Source: Flavobacterium sp. SM15
Lineage (GTDB): Bacteria; Bacteroidota; Bacteroidia; Flavobacteriales; Flavobacteriaceae
DNA length: 64,000 nucleotides
NCBI RefSeq assembly: GCF_022012335.1
Contig: NZ_JAKLTO010000001.1
Coordinates: 248,001-312,000 of the forward strand
Reading direction: 5' to 3'
In this document: piece after piece, positions 25,284 to 33,686 of the stretch
Layout of the letters: every line of letters starts with the position of its first letter
Numbering within the stretch: position 1 is the first letter of the stretch
Made by a program: the position numbers and the translations under genes
Notes under the pieces: generated by a model
What the model was told of the DNA's origin: nothing
Seen by the model: the letters and a program-made list of their open reading frames with translations, nothing else
Database searches by the model: none

Positions 25284-25625
25284 ATGAGAACAAAAACAAT
25301 TCTATCTGCCGTATTAATTTTTTCACAAATTTCTTTCGCTGGAAATACTGGAAATATAGAAGAGAAGAAAGCGCAACACAAAGACAATTCACTTGAAAGG
25401 ACAAAAAATAATAAAGATATTGACGTTACGAAATGTTGCAAAAAAACTGCAAGCATAGGAGTTTCCGGACAAGAAGGTTATCAAAGTATTGGAGTTATAA
25501 AATGTGTTTCAGCTTCAACCGAAGCAGAAGCTCAACAAATGGCATGTTTATGGGCCGCCGCTGCAGCAGGGGCAGCTATTAAATACCTAGCAAATGTAGA
25601 AGACACAATTATTACAATCCGTTAA
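25284..25625 (+). CDS. Small secreted four-cysteine protein, paralogue B
   Basis: The 113-residue product has a signal peptide (about 1-19, ILSAVLIFSQISFAG), a charged linker rich in Lys and Asn, and the same C-C-x21-C-x13-C domain as the preceding gene. Shared residues include GY and S after the CC pair and the KYLANVE block near the end. It carries an Ala-rich helix (LWAAAAAGAA) where paralogue A has a mixed helix. An ATG at 25263 in frame is possible; 25284 gives the more usual short basic N-terminus. A strong terminator follows seven bases after the stop. Function unknown. Confidence 0.7.
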   Translation: MRTKTILSAVLIFSQISFAGNTGNIEEKKAQHKDNSLERTKNNKDIDVTKCCKKTASIGVSGQEGYQSIGVIKCVSASTEAEAQQMACLWAAAAAGAAIKYLANVEDTIITIR

Positions 25626-25631
25626 ATCAAA

Positions 25632-25661
25632 AAAAGCATCGATCATTTTATCGATGCTTTT
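25632..25661 (+). terminator. Terminator after the secreted cysteine-protein pair
   Basis: Perfect 12-base arms AAAAGCATCGAT and ATCGATGCTTTT enclose a 6-base loop. It separates the small secreted protein genes from the GLPGLI gene starting at 25675, and would allow the former to be expressed at a higher level. Confidence 0.85.
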
Positions 25662-25674
25662 ATTCAATATAAGC

Positions 25675-26385
25675 ATGAAAAAAATCACATATCTACTAAT
25701 ACTTATTTTAGGATGCAATTACCATTATTCGCAAACAATAACAGTACAATACGACCATATTCTACTTGACCAAAAAGATCAATATGGCGTATGTTGGAAA
25801 GTAAAGGAGAAGTTAATAACCAATAACTTCCATAGCATTGTCTATTCCAAAGCTATAGACACGGTGTTCTTTAGCGATATTCTTGGAGAAATTGAAGAAA
25901 AAAGTTCAGAATACACCCCGATTCAATACAAAGACTTAATCAATAAAATTACCTACGGGAACAGTAGAACAAAAAAATACAACATCAAAGACAACACATA
26001 TAAAATAAAATGGAGTATTGAAAATTCAAGAAAGAAAATACTTGGTTATGAATGCCAGAGTGCCAAAGGAAGTTATCGTGGAAGAACTTACACTGCTTAC
26101 TTTGCTCCTGAAATCCCTATACAAAGTGGCCCTCACAAATTTGATGGCTTACCCGGCCTTATCCTTGAAGTGAATTCTGATGATGGTGCAGTAAAATTTA
26201 AAGCCGAAGAACTTAAAAATAGTAACGAAACTATTGAAAACCCCTACCTAGACAAACCCTTCATTTCTTGGGAACAGCATGTTGAGGATTACAAGATATT
26301 TTTCGATAAAATCAGCCACTATAAGCTGGATGAAGATGCCACAATAATTACAAATAAAAGATTTATCGAAATTTTAGTTGAATAA
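25675..26385 (+). CDS. GLPGLI family protein
   Basis: This 236-residue protein has a signal peptide (about 1-20, ITYLLILILGCNYHYSQ). It also has the literal GLPGLI motif in KFDGLPGLILEV, followed by NSDDGAVKF, the hallmark of a Bacteroidota family of unknown function. ATG 25675 is preferred; the frame runs back to 25654 inside the terminator stem. It lies two bases before a TonB-receptor-like barrel gene, a pairing often seen for GLPGLI proteins, so the two probably work together in the envelope, perhaps on the small secreted proteins encoded just upstream. The last point is inference. Confidence 0.85.
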   Translation: MKKITYLLILILGCNYHYSQTITVQYDHILLDQKDQYGVCWKVKEKLITNNFHSIVYSKAIDTVFFSDILGEIEEKSSEYTPIQYKDLINKITYGNSRTKKYNIKDNTYKIKWSIENSRKKILGYECQSAKGSYRGRTYTAYFAPEIPIQSGPHKFDGLPGLILEVNSDDGAVKFKAEELKNSNETIENPYLDKPFISWEQHVEDYKIFFDKISHYKLDEDATIITNKRFIEILVE

Positions 26386-26387
26386 CC

Positions 26388-29030
26388 ATGAAATACTTTG
26401 CCCTTGTTTTGGCAATGCTCTTTTGCACAACCTTACACGCCCAAACCATAAAAGGAACAGTTCGAGACAGTATCGCAGCTGTTCCTTTTGCCAATATTCT
26501 CATCAAGAAAAAAAGCAACCCAAAATCCGTTTATCTTTTTGCTTCAACCGACGAAAACGGTCATTACAACATTCAGCCAAAATTCCAACTGGACTCGCTA
26601 ATAGTTGAAGTAACTTCATTAGCTCACGAACCTGCTGTTTTTGATTTAAACAAATTCAAACCAGAGCAAAATACACTTTTACTTAATGTGAATTTAAAGG
26701 AGCGAACCTCCCAACTTAAAGAAGTCATCATTACAAAAAAACCTGCAATCACGGTAAAAAAAGACACTCTAGAGTACAACCTTGAGCGTTATAAAGACGG
26801 AACAGAAAAGGTAGCAGAAGACGTACTAAAAAAACTTCCCGGAGTGAAAGTAGAATCAAACGGAGAAATCAAATACAAAGGGAAAACCATCAAAAAATTG
26901 CTCTTGGACGGAGACGATCTTTTTGATTCTCAGTACTCATTAGGTTCGAAAAATATTAGTGCCGATATGATTGAAAAAGTACAAGGGATTGACCATTACG
27001 AAGAAAACTCCTTGCTAAAAGGAATTAGAGACTCCGATGATGTCGCCTTAAACCTTGTCCTTAAAAAAGGGAAGACCGACTTTTCAGGAAACACCACGCT
27101 GGGCTACGGTTATAAAGAAAATTTTTATGGAAACTTAAGCGGTATGCTAGTTAATAAAAAACATAAAGGTTTCTCTTTAGCATCTTATAACAATATTGGC
27201 CAAAATAACACCCCTTACAACTTTGATTCCTCCATAGTATCCTTGGAAAGCATCAACAATAAAGACATTCTCGCCAAAGAGCTCATCAGTCAGGGAGATT
27301 ACTCATCTTCATTGGACCCAACACTTCACCGACTGAACAAGACTACGTATTTCAGTTACAATCATTTGATGAAGACAGCCAAGAATTCAACTTTAAAATT
27401 CAATGTGAGTTATTATCAGGATCAGCTTACCCGAAAGAATGAAAACACAACAGAATATCAAATTGGAGAAGATCATTTTACAGTAATTGAAACCAATACG
27501 CTGATTAAAAAACCTTTTGTTTATGACGGCCGCATTCATTACTCCAACAAAGAGAAAAAAAACTTTCACTGGGAATATTTAAGCAAAGTGAATTACCAGC
27601 CGACAATCTTCAATGATTTTAGTAATAATAACGGAACACAACAAGAAAATAAAGTAACTACAAAACCTTTTGCAATCAACCAAGAGCTGAACGCTACTTT
27701 AAAAATGAGCGAACTGAGTGCCTTGACCTCTAAATTTAATTATTCCTTTAGTGAAGCACCTCAACAGTATGAAACAAATCCCGGAACCCCTATTGATTTT
27801 AATGGCAACACAACCGCTCAAAATCAATACAGCAATTACAAAAAAGAATTCCTGAACTTGCGCACTCTATTTCTAGCAAAGAAAGAGCAATTTAACTTTG
27901 GTGTGATGCCTTTGGTCGTTTTTTCAAAGTCTAAATTACGTTCGCTTTTAAAAGATTCTTACAACCAAAGTTTAGGTGATGCTTTTGAAAACAACAATCA
28001 ATACACAATAACCAGTTACGGAATGAACACTTCTGTTTCCTATAAAAATGATAAAAATTTAGCCTTTAAATTCAGTTTGGTAAATGCGTACAACACTTTG
28101 GAACTTAACGATTACCAAAGGTCGATCAAAAGCACAGAAAAAGGCTTTGTTGTTACCCCAAGACTGATTGCCAAATACATTTTCGGTCAGCGGGACAATC
28201 TTTCTTTTCTGTACAGTTACAACCAAATTACACCCGAAGAAGATAAATTATTTACCGGAATTGTGCAAAGCTCATACCGTGGTTTTTCATCCAATGAATT
28301 AGCTTTGGCGTACCTTAAAACACATACGTATCGCTTGGATTTTGCGCACAATAATTTTTTTAAACTGACGCAATATGCCATCGCTTTTGAACACAACTAC
28401 CATCCCAATAATTACTTCAGCAAAACCCTTATTAACCAAAATATTACAGTTTTCAACTCTTTTTATGCCAACATTGGCAATAAAGATTATACACTGTCTG
28501 CCAATGGCATGAAGTACCTGCATCCCTTACTTACCACCTTTTTTATAAATGGAAACTACACACTGTCATTAAACAAAAATATTGTAAATACTTCTGAACT
28601 AAGAACCATAGAAAATCGTGTATTGTTTATTGATTTGACAGGACGAACCGGTTTTAAATCCAGACTGAATCTGGAAAACAAAACCAGCTTTTCCCAAAAC
28701 CACTATGAAGTTAAGAACACAGCTTTAAAAAGTAATTTCCAAAGTTTCAGCAATCAAACCAAATTGATTTACAAACACAGCGATGTTTTGAAAGCATATG
28801 TCCTATGCAATTACACCATGCCCGGATTACATCAGAAAAATTATGCCTTTGTAGAAAGTGAAATCACCTACGAACCTAAAAATAAAAGTCTGAGTTATGC
28901 ACTGGTTGGTAAAAACCTAACCAACAATAACACTTTTAAAACACAAAGCATTTCTGATATTTCAAGTTCGAGAAGCACTTACAACCTTATGGAACGCTAT
29001 ATAATGTTCAAACTTACAGCTTCGTTCTAA
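26388..29030 (+). CDS. TonB-dependent-receptor-like outer-membrane protein
   Basis: The 880-residue protein has a signal peptide (1-18, ending TLHAQ) and a carboxypeptidase-regulatory-like domain (about 20-105: IKGTVRDSIAAVPFANILIK). A plug-like domain follows (about 115-230: DTLEYNLERYKDG, VLKKLPGVKVESNGEIKYKG, IEKVQGIDHYEEN). The rest forms a long barrel ending in an aromatic residue, FKLTASF. This is the outer-membrane TonB-receptor architecture, but no Ton box was identified, so transport is not certain. It is co-transcribed with the GLPGLI gene (two-base gap). Its end overlaps the convergent gene at 29014 by 17 bases. Confidence 0.82.
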   Translation: MKYFALVLAMLFCTTLHAQTIKGTVRDSIAAVPFANILIKKKSNPKSVYLFASTDENGHYNIQPKFQLDSLIVEVTSLAHEPAVFDLNKFKPEQNTLLLNVNLKERTSQLKEVIITKKPAITVKKDTLEYNLERYKDGTEKVAEDVLKKLPGVKVESNGEIKYKGKTIKKLLLDGDDLFDSQYSLGSKNISADMIEKVQGIDHYEENSLLKGIRDSDDVALNLVLKKGKTDFSGNTTLGYGYKENFYGNLSGMLVNKKHKGFSLASYNNIGQNNTPYNFDSSIVSLESINNKDILAKELISQGDYSSSLDPTLHRLNKTTYFSYNHLMKTAKNSTLKFNVSYYQDQLTRKNENTTEYQIGEDHFTVIETNTLIKKPFVYDGRIHYSNKEKKNFHWEYLSKVNYQPTIFNDFSNNNGTQQENKVTTKPFAINQELNATLKMSELSALTSKFNYSFSEAPQQYETNPGTPIDFNGNTTAQNQYSNYKKEFLNLRTLFLAKKEQFNFGVMPLVVFSKSKLRSLLKDSYNQSLGDAFENNNQYTITSYGMNTSVSYKNDKNLAFKFSLVNAYNTLELNDYQRSIKSTEKGFVVTPRLIAKYIFGQRDNLSFLYSYNQITPEEDKLFTGIVQSSYRGFSSNELALAYLKTHTYRLDFAHNNFFKLTQYAIAFEHNYHPNNYFSKTLINQNITVFNSFYANIGNKDYTLSANGMKYLHPLLTTFFINGNYTLSLNKNIVNTSELRTIENRVLFIDLTGRTGFKSRLNLENKTSFSQNHYEVKNTALKSNFQSFSNQTKLIYKHSDVLKAYVLCNYTMPGLHQKNYAFVESEITYEPKNKSLSYALVGKNLTNNNTFKTQSISDISSSRSTYNLMERYIMFKLTASF

Positions 29031-29364
29031 ACCAAACCTTCTGCCATTCCCTTTTAAGAACAAGAAAGGTAACTTCTTCCGCGAGTTCCACCAAATCGGA
29101 ACCATCGAGTTTTTTTATCTGCTCTTCGGGTACATCGATAATGTAAAGTAAATTAAGGTATTCCGCGAATTTATACTGAATCAACCTATAGATTTTCTCA
29201 TGCAAACGCACCTTCAAATCAATCGGTGAAATACTGGTTTCAAAATCCAACGATTCGTTGGCGAGCGTGAAATCTTTATTGAGTTGCTCCACCAATTTAA
29301 TATAAAGCGCCTCTTTCTGAGCTTCTGAGAGTAAGATGTCGGTATTTTGGGGAGCGATGTACAT
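29014..29364 (-). CDS. Small conserved-looking protein of unknown function
   Basis: A 116-residue acidic, mostly helical protein (LSEAQKEALYIKLVEQLNKDF; VRLHEKIYRLIQYKFAEYLNLLY) without signal peptide, membrane helix or recognisable motif. It lies 36 bases downstream of the polyprenyl diphosphate synthase gene on the same strand, so it is probably co-transcribed with it. Its 3' end overlaps the convergent barrel gene by 17 bases, which argues for a real stop at this place rather than a chance frame, but the function is unknown. Confidence 0.65.
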   Translation of the reverse strand: MYIAPQNTDILLSEAQKEALYIKLVEQLNKDFTLANESLDFETSISPIDLKVRLHEKIYRLIQYKFAEYLNLLYIIDVPEEQIKKLDGSDLVELAEEVTFLVLKREWQKVWFRTKL

Positions 29365-29400
29365 ATTGGTTATTAAATTAGGTTTGCTTTCAGAAGTTGG

Positions 29401-30375
29401 TTACACATTTCGGCTCATCAAATGCTCTCCAAAGGTTTTTAAAACCGCTTTTTTATCGTGGTCAATTTGCATCTTTTCCAGAGTTTCAAAGGCTTTGAAG
29501 GTATACTCACGAATCGCCTGCTGCGTCGCTTCACTGGCTCCGGTTTGATTAAAAATCGTTTTCACGGAAGCAATTTTATCGCTGTTGTTGTTCGGGTGAA
29601 TTGAGAACAAATGCAGCAATTGTTCTTTTATATCTTCTTGGGCAAACTCTACCGCTTTCAGATAAAGATACGTTTTTTTATTTTCAATAATATCTCCGCC
29701 CACTTGTTTTCCAAAAGTTAACGGATCACCAAAAGCATCCAGGTAATCGTCCTGCAATTGGAATGCGATTCCTAAATTCAATCCGAAATCGTAAATTAAA
29801 TTTGCATTCTCTTGGGAAGTTTCTGCCACAATCGCACCCATTTTCATAGCAGCCCCCACTAAAACAGCGGTTTTGTATTCGATCATTTTCAAATATTCGG
29901 GAATGCTTACATCGTCACGGGTTTCAAAATCGACATCCCATTGCTGACCTTCACAAACTTCCAAAGCCGTTTTACTGAAAAGTTTAGCCAAATCACGGAA
30001 AATCTCAGGCCTGTAATGTTCAAAAAATTGATAGGCTAAAATTAACATGGCATCTCCGGATAAAATCCCTGTATTCAGATCCCATTTTTCATGAACCGTT
30101 TCATGGCCACGGCGTAACGGAGCATCGTCCATGATGTCGTCGTGCACCAAGGAGAAATTATGAAAAACCTCAACCGCTGTTGCTGCCGCCAATGCACTTT
30201 TATAATTTGCATCGAAAACTTCCGCTCCCATCAAGGTTAAAACCGGTCGGATTCGCTTCCCGCCCAAAGACAAAATATACTGAATGGGCTCGTACAAATT
30301 TTTAGGTTCACGTTCAATGGAAAGCTCTGAAAAATGACTGGAAATAAAGGATTGGTACTCAGAAATGGAATGCAT
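29401..30375 (-). CDS. Polyprenyl diphosphate synthase
   Basis: Trans-isoprenyl chain-elongating enzyme that condenses isopentenyl diphosphate with an allylic diphosphate. The 324-residue protein has LGGKRIRPVL, the first Asp-rich motif DDIMD (followed by DAPLRRG) and the second Asp-rich motif DDYLDAFGD, all metal-diphosphate binding. The small-residue pattern before the first motif (VEVFHNFSLVHDD) does not by itself fix product length, so farnesyl, geranylgeranyl or longer chains (menaquinone tail) are possible. ATG 30375 is preferred to an upstream non-ATG start at 30405. The divergent promoter region carries the TetR-type operator. Confidence 0.9.
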   Translation of the reverse strand: MHSISEYQSFISSHFSELSIEREPKNLYEPIQYILSLGGKRIRPVLTLMGAEVFDANYKSALAAATAVEVFHNFSLVHDDIMDDAPLRRGHETVHEKWDLNTGILSGDAMLILAYQFFEHYRPEIFRDLAKLFSKTALEVCEGQQWDVDFETRDDVSIPEYLKMIEYKTAVLVGAAMKMGAIVAETSQENANLIYDFGLNLGIAFQLQDDYLDAFGDPLTFGKQVGGDIIENKKTYLYLKAVEFAQEDIKEQLLHLFSIHPNNNSDKIASVKTIFNQTGASEATQQAIREYTFKAFETLEKMQIDHDKKAVLKTFGEHLMSRNV

Positions 30376-30420
30376 ACAACTAAATTTTCGGCTAAAGTAC
30401 TCCAAATTAAACAGTTTTCA

Positions 30421-30488
30421 AATGTTAATTTTTACATAAAAACTTGGAAACTTTTTAAGTATTCAAAGTTTCCATTATACATTTGCAC
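30421..30488 (+). promoter_or_regulatory. TetR-type operator and promoter, copy 1 (metallo-hydrolase gene)
   Basis: GGAAACTTT (30446-30454) and AAAGTTTCC (30465-30473) form an inverted repeat. TACATTTG (30478-30485), an exact -7 element, begins four bases later. The AATGTTAA at 30421, the GGAAAC-N16-GTTTCC core and the -7 element occupy the same relative positions as in copy 2 before the tetR gene, with about 48 of 67 bases equal. The repeat covers the -33 to -10 region, so binding should repress. Confidence 0.75.
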
Positions 30489-30508
30489 TGTAATTAAAAT
30501 GATCAACG

Positions 30509-31603
30509 ATGCTAACTGCAACTTTAATAACCTTATTAACAATCTTTTCTGTAATCGTCTTTATAAGGCAAGCACAATTCGGGAGAACGCCAAAAGGCGC
30601 ACGTTTGGCAAAAATCAAAGCTTCACCTAATTACAGAAACGGAGTATTTCAAAATCTAAACCCTACCCCAGATTTAACTGAAGGAGCCACAATGCTGTCG
30701 GTTGCTAAAGAATTTATCTTTCACAAAAAGGAGCGCAACAAACCTTCAAAGGAACTTCCAACCGTAAAGACCGACTTACTTCAATTGGATCCTAAAAAAG
30801 ACGTTATGGTTTGGTTTGGACACTCTTCCTATTTTATTCAACTTGACGGAAAGAAAATATTGGTCGATCCCGTTTTGAGCGGAAATGCATCACCTGTTTC
30901 CTTTACAACAAAAGCATTTAAAGGCACAAATGATTACAATGTTAATGATATCCCTGACATTGATTATTTGTTCATCACCCACGACCATTGGGATCATTTG
31001 GATTACCGAACCGTAAAACAATTGCAAAACCGAGTTAGAAAAGTAATTTGCGGCTTAGGAACCGGTGAACATTTGGAGCGTTGGGGATTTACTTCGGAAC
31101 AACTACTGGAGAAAGACTGGAACGAATCGTTTACCTTAGAGGATGGCTTTTCCGTTACTACGGTACCGGCACGTCATTTTTCAGGACGCGGCTTTAAACG
31201 CAACAAAGCACTTTGGATGTCGTATGTTTTACAAGCCCCTTCATTAAAATTATTCCTTGGTGGCGACAGCGGTTATGATACTCATTTTGCAGAAGCCGGT
31301 GAAAAATTAGGCCCTTTTGATTTGGCGATTTTAGAAAACGGCCAATACGACAAGAGCTGGAAACACATCCACATGATGCCGCAAGAAGTGTTAAAAGCGA
31401 CTCAAGAATTAAAAGCCAAGAAATTGTTTCCGGTTCACTCTTCAAAATTTGCATTGGCCAATCATGACTGGGACGAACCACTTAAAAAAATTACAAGTCT
31501 AAAACAAAATACTGATTTACAATTAGTAACGCCTCGAATAGGAGAAATCACCTACCTAAAACAAGATCAGAAATTTTCGAAATGGTGGGAGTTTATCAAT
31601 TAA
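30509..31603 (+). CDS. MBL-fold metallo-hydrolase (NAPE-PLD/UlaG-like)
   Basis: The 364-residue protein starts with a hydrophobic helix (about 1-20), probably a membrane anchor or uncleaved signal. A metallo-beta-lactamase fold follows: WFGHSSYFIQLDGKKILVDPVLSG (about 102-125), the metal motif His158-x-His160-x-Asp162-His163 (THDHWDH), VPARHFSGRG and LGGDSGYD. The layout matches N-acyl-phosphatidylethanolamine phospholipase D-like hydrolases; the true substrate is unknown. Its promoter contains the same operator as the efflux operon, so it is probably controlled by the TetR protein encoded at 31746 and may deal with the same toxic compounds or lipid damage. Confidence 0.85.
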   Translation: MLTATLITLLTIFSVIVFIRQAQFGRTPKGARLAKIKASPNYRNGVFQNLNPTPDLTEGATMLSVAKEFIFHKKERNKPSKELPTVKTDLLQLDPKKDVMVWFGHSSYFIQLDGKKILVDPVLSGNASPVSFTTKAFKGTNDYNVNDIPDIDYLFITHDHWDHLDYRTVKQLQNRVRKVICGLGTGEHLERWGFTSEQLLEKDWNESFTLEDGFSVTTVPARHFSGRGFKRNKALWMSYVLQAPSLKLFLGGDSGYDTHFAEAGEKLGPFDLAILENGQYDKSWKHIHMMPQEVLKATQELKAKKLFPVHSSKFALANHDWDEPLKKITSLKQNTDLQLVTPRIGEITYLKQDQKFSKWWEFIN

Positions 31604-31661
31604 TTCGAATCTTGATAGATCAAAACACCTTTTAAGTCCCGTATTTTCAAGACTTAACCTT

Positions 31662-31729
31662 AATGTTAAATAAATGTGAAAACTATGGAAACTATTTTTG
31701 TGTTAAAAGTTTCCATAGTAAATTTGCAT
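31662..31729 (+). promoter_or_regulatory. TetR-type operator and promoter, copy 2 (tetR-efflux operon)
   Basis: CTATGGAAACT (31683-31693) and AGTTTCCATAG (31708-31718) are perfect 11-base inverted arms. TTTTG (31696-31700), an 18-base spacer and TAAATTTG (31719-31726) form a textbook Bacteroidota promoter inside the repeat. The operator overlaps the -33 box, as for a repressor. Copy 1 lies at 30421-30488. Confidence 0.82.
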
Positions 31730-31745
31730 AGAATTTTTAAAGCGT

Positions 31746-32342
31746 ATGAAAGAGAAAATCATGTCCAAAGCCAAGGAAATGTTCTTAAAACTAGGATTTA
31801 AGAGCGTAACTATGGACGATATTGCAGGTGAGATGTGCATCTCCAAAAAAACGATCTATAAATACTTCTGCAACAAAGAAGTATTAGTGGAAGAAACAAC
31901 GGAAAGAATCCACAACGACGTCAATGAAAAAATTAATACCATGACGTTACAAAACTTCAATGCTATTGAAGAAAATTTTGAAATCCAGAAGATGTTTAAA
32001 GAGATGTTTAAATCCTACGACACTTCTCCGGTATATCAATTAAAAAAACACTATCCGATGATTTATACCAAAATTCAGGAAAAAAGCATCGAATTCTGCA
32101 ACGGCAACTTCAGAAGCAATATAGAAAAAGGAATTCGGGAAGGTTTGTACAGAGCAGATTTAGACATCAAAACTACTGTTGAATTTTATTACACCTTAAT
32201 ATTCAATATCAACGAAAATACCATTTACGAAAAAGATGTACACGAACTGGAAATAAAAGCTTTGGAATACCACACCCGGGCCATTGCCACGCCAAAAGGA
32301 ATTATAGAACTTGAAAAACACTTACAAAATCCTAATATCTAA
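31746..32342 (+). CDS. TetR/AcrR-family transcriptional repressor
   Basis: The 198-residue protein has an N-terminal TetR helix-turn-helix (about 8-50: FLKLGFKSVTMDDIAGEM, ISKKTIYKYFCNKEVLV) and a helical ligand-binding C-terminal part. It is the first gene of the tetR-tolC-adaptor-RND operon. Its stop codon shares one base with the tolC start (TAATG), so expression is coupled. The inverted repeats before this operon and before the metallo-hydrolase gene are its likely binding sites, which predicts autorepression relieved by a pump substrate. The regulon is inferred from the matching sites. Confidence 0.9.
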   Translation: MKEKIMSKAKEMFLKLGFKSVTMDDIAGEMCISKKTIYKYFCNKEVLVEETTERIHNDVNEKINTMTLQNFNAIEENFEIQKMFKEMFKSYDTSPVYQLKKHYPMIYTKIQEKSIEFCNGNFRSNIEKGIREGLYRADLDIKTTVEFYYTLIFNINENTIYEKDVHELEIKALEYHTRAIATPKGIIELEKHLQNPNI

Positions 32343-33679
32343 TGAAGAATCTATTTATAATCACACTAATAACCCTTGGTTTCTCAGCAAATGCTCAGGA
32401 AGTCAAAGAGCTTAGCCTTAAAGATGCGCTTACTTTTGCGCTGGAAAATAAAGCCGAAGCCAAAAAAGCAAAGCTGAACGTTGAAAACAGCGATCATCAA
32501 ATTGCCGAAGTTCGAGCAATGGCTTTACCACAAATCAGCTTAAACGGAGGATTAACTTACAATCCTATACTCCAAAAAAATGCTTTACCGGGCAGTTTTT
32601 TTGGTGGCGAGGAAGGTTCCATTGTTTTGGTGCCGCTTGGTCAGAAATGGAGCAGTAACGGAACGGTTAGTTTAACCCAAAATCTATTCAACCAATCGGT
32701 ATTTACCGGATTAAAAGCAGCACGTTCCACTCGTGAATTTTATACTATCAACCAGCAATTAACCGAAGAACAACTAATTGAAAAAGTTTCGAGCTGTTAC
32801 TATCAGGTATACATCTCCAAACAACAACTGGGCATCGCCGAAAATAACTTAGCAAGTACCCGAAAAGTGCGTGAAATTATTAAAGGACAGTTCGATAACG
32901 GTTTGGCAAAAAAAATTGATTTAGACCGTATTTCCGTTAAGGCAAGTAATCTTGAAGCAGCGCGTTTACAATTAAGCAATGCTGTACAACTTCAGGAAAA
33001 CACTTTAAAATTCTTTATCGGAATGCCGATGGGTCAGCAAATCAAGTTACCGGAAAACACCATGGAGGTAACTGCGGATGCCTTTACCAGCAAAGCCGAA
33101 ATTGAAAACCGAACCGAAATGTCTTTACTTAAAAAACAAGAACAGTTGTTAGGGTTTCAAAAGAAAACGTACCAGGCAGAATATTACCCTGTTCTTTCAT
33201 TAAGTGCTAACTACGGTTATTTAGGGCAAGGAACTAAAATGCCCTTGGGAGGAAAACCGAATGATGTGTTCTGGTCGGATTTTTCATCGATAGGACTAAA
33301 CCTGCATATTCCGGTATTTAACGGATTCTCTACCCGATCCAAAGTACGTCAGGCCGAAGTGAGCTTAAAGAAAATCGAAGAAGACATTAAAGACACCGAA
33401 CTGGCTTTAAATTACCAGTTTGAAAACGCAAAAACCCAACTTAACAACAGCATCATCAACATCAAAACTCAAAAGGAAAATGCTGATTTAGCCAAAACGG
33501 TTTTAGAAAACACAAAAAACAACTATGTAAACGGACTGGCTTCTTTAACAGAACTGTTAGATGCAGAAAACGCTTTATCAGAAGCACAAAACAATTACAC
33601 TACAGCGCAATTAGAATACAAATTAGCTGAAATACAGATCATCAAATCAAAAGGAGAATTAAAAAATTTAGTAAACTAA
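32342..33679 (+). CDS. TolC-family outer-membrane efflux channel
   Basis: The 445-residue protein has a signal peptide (about 1-18, ending FSANAQ) and two repeats of long helices plus barrel strands typical of the outer-membrane efflux family. Examples are LSLKDALTFALENKAEAKKA, SLTQNLFNQSVFTGLKAAR, and the matching C-terminal LNYQFENAKTQLNNS with LAKTVLENTKNNYVNGLASL. As a trimer it forms the exit duct of the tripartite pump encoded with the two following genes. Its ATG overlaps the tetR stop by one base, and the adaptor starts seven bases after its end. Confidence 0.92.
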   Translation: MKNLFIITLITLGFSANAQEVKELSLKDALTFALENKAEAKKAKLNVENSDHQIAEVRAMALPQISLNGGLTYNPILQKNALPGSFFGGEEGSIVLVPLGQKWSSNGTVSLTQNLFNQSVFTGLKAARSTREFYTINQQLTEEQLIEKVSSCYYQVYISKQQLGIAENNLASTRKVREIIKGQFDNGLAKKIDLDRISVKASNLEAARLQLSNAVQLQENTLKFFIGMPMGQQIKLPENTMEVTADAFTSKAEIENRTEMSLLKKQEQLLGFQKKTYQAEYYPVLSLSANYGYLGQGTKMPLGGKPNDVFWSDFSSIGLNLHIPVFNGFSTRSKVRQAEVSLKKIEEDIKDTELALNYQFENAKTQLNNSIINIKTQKENADLAKTVLENTKNNYVNGLASLTELLDAENALSEAQNNYTTAQLEYKLAEIQIIKSKGELKNLVN

Positions 33680-33686
33680 TCAACCA

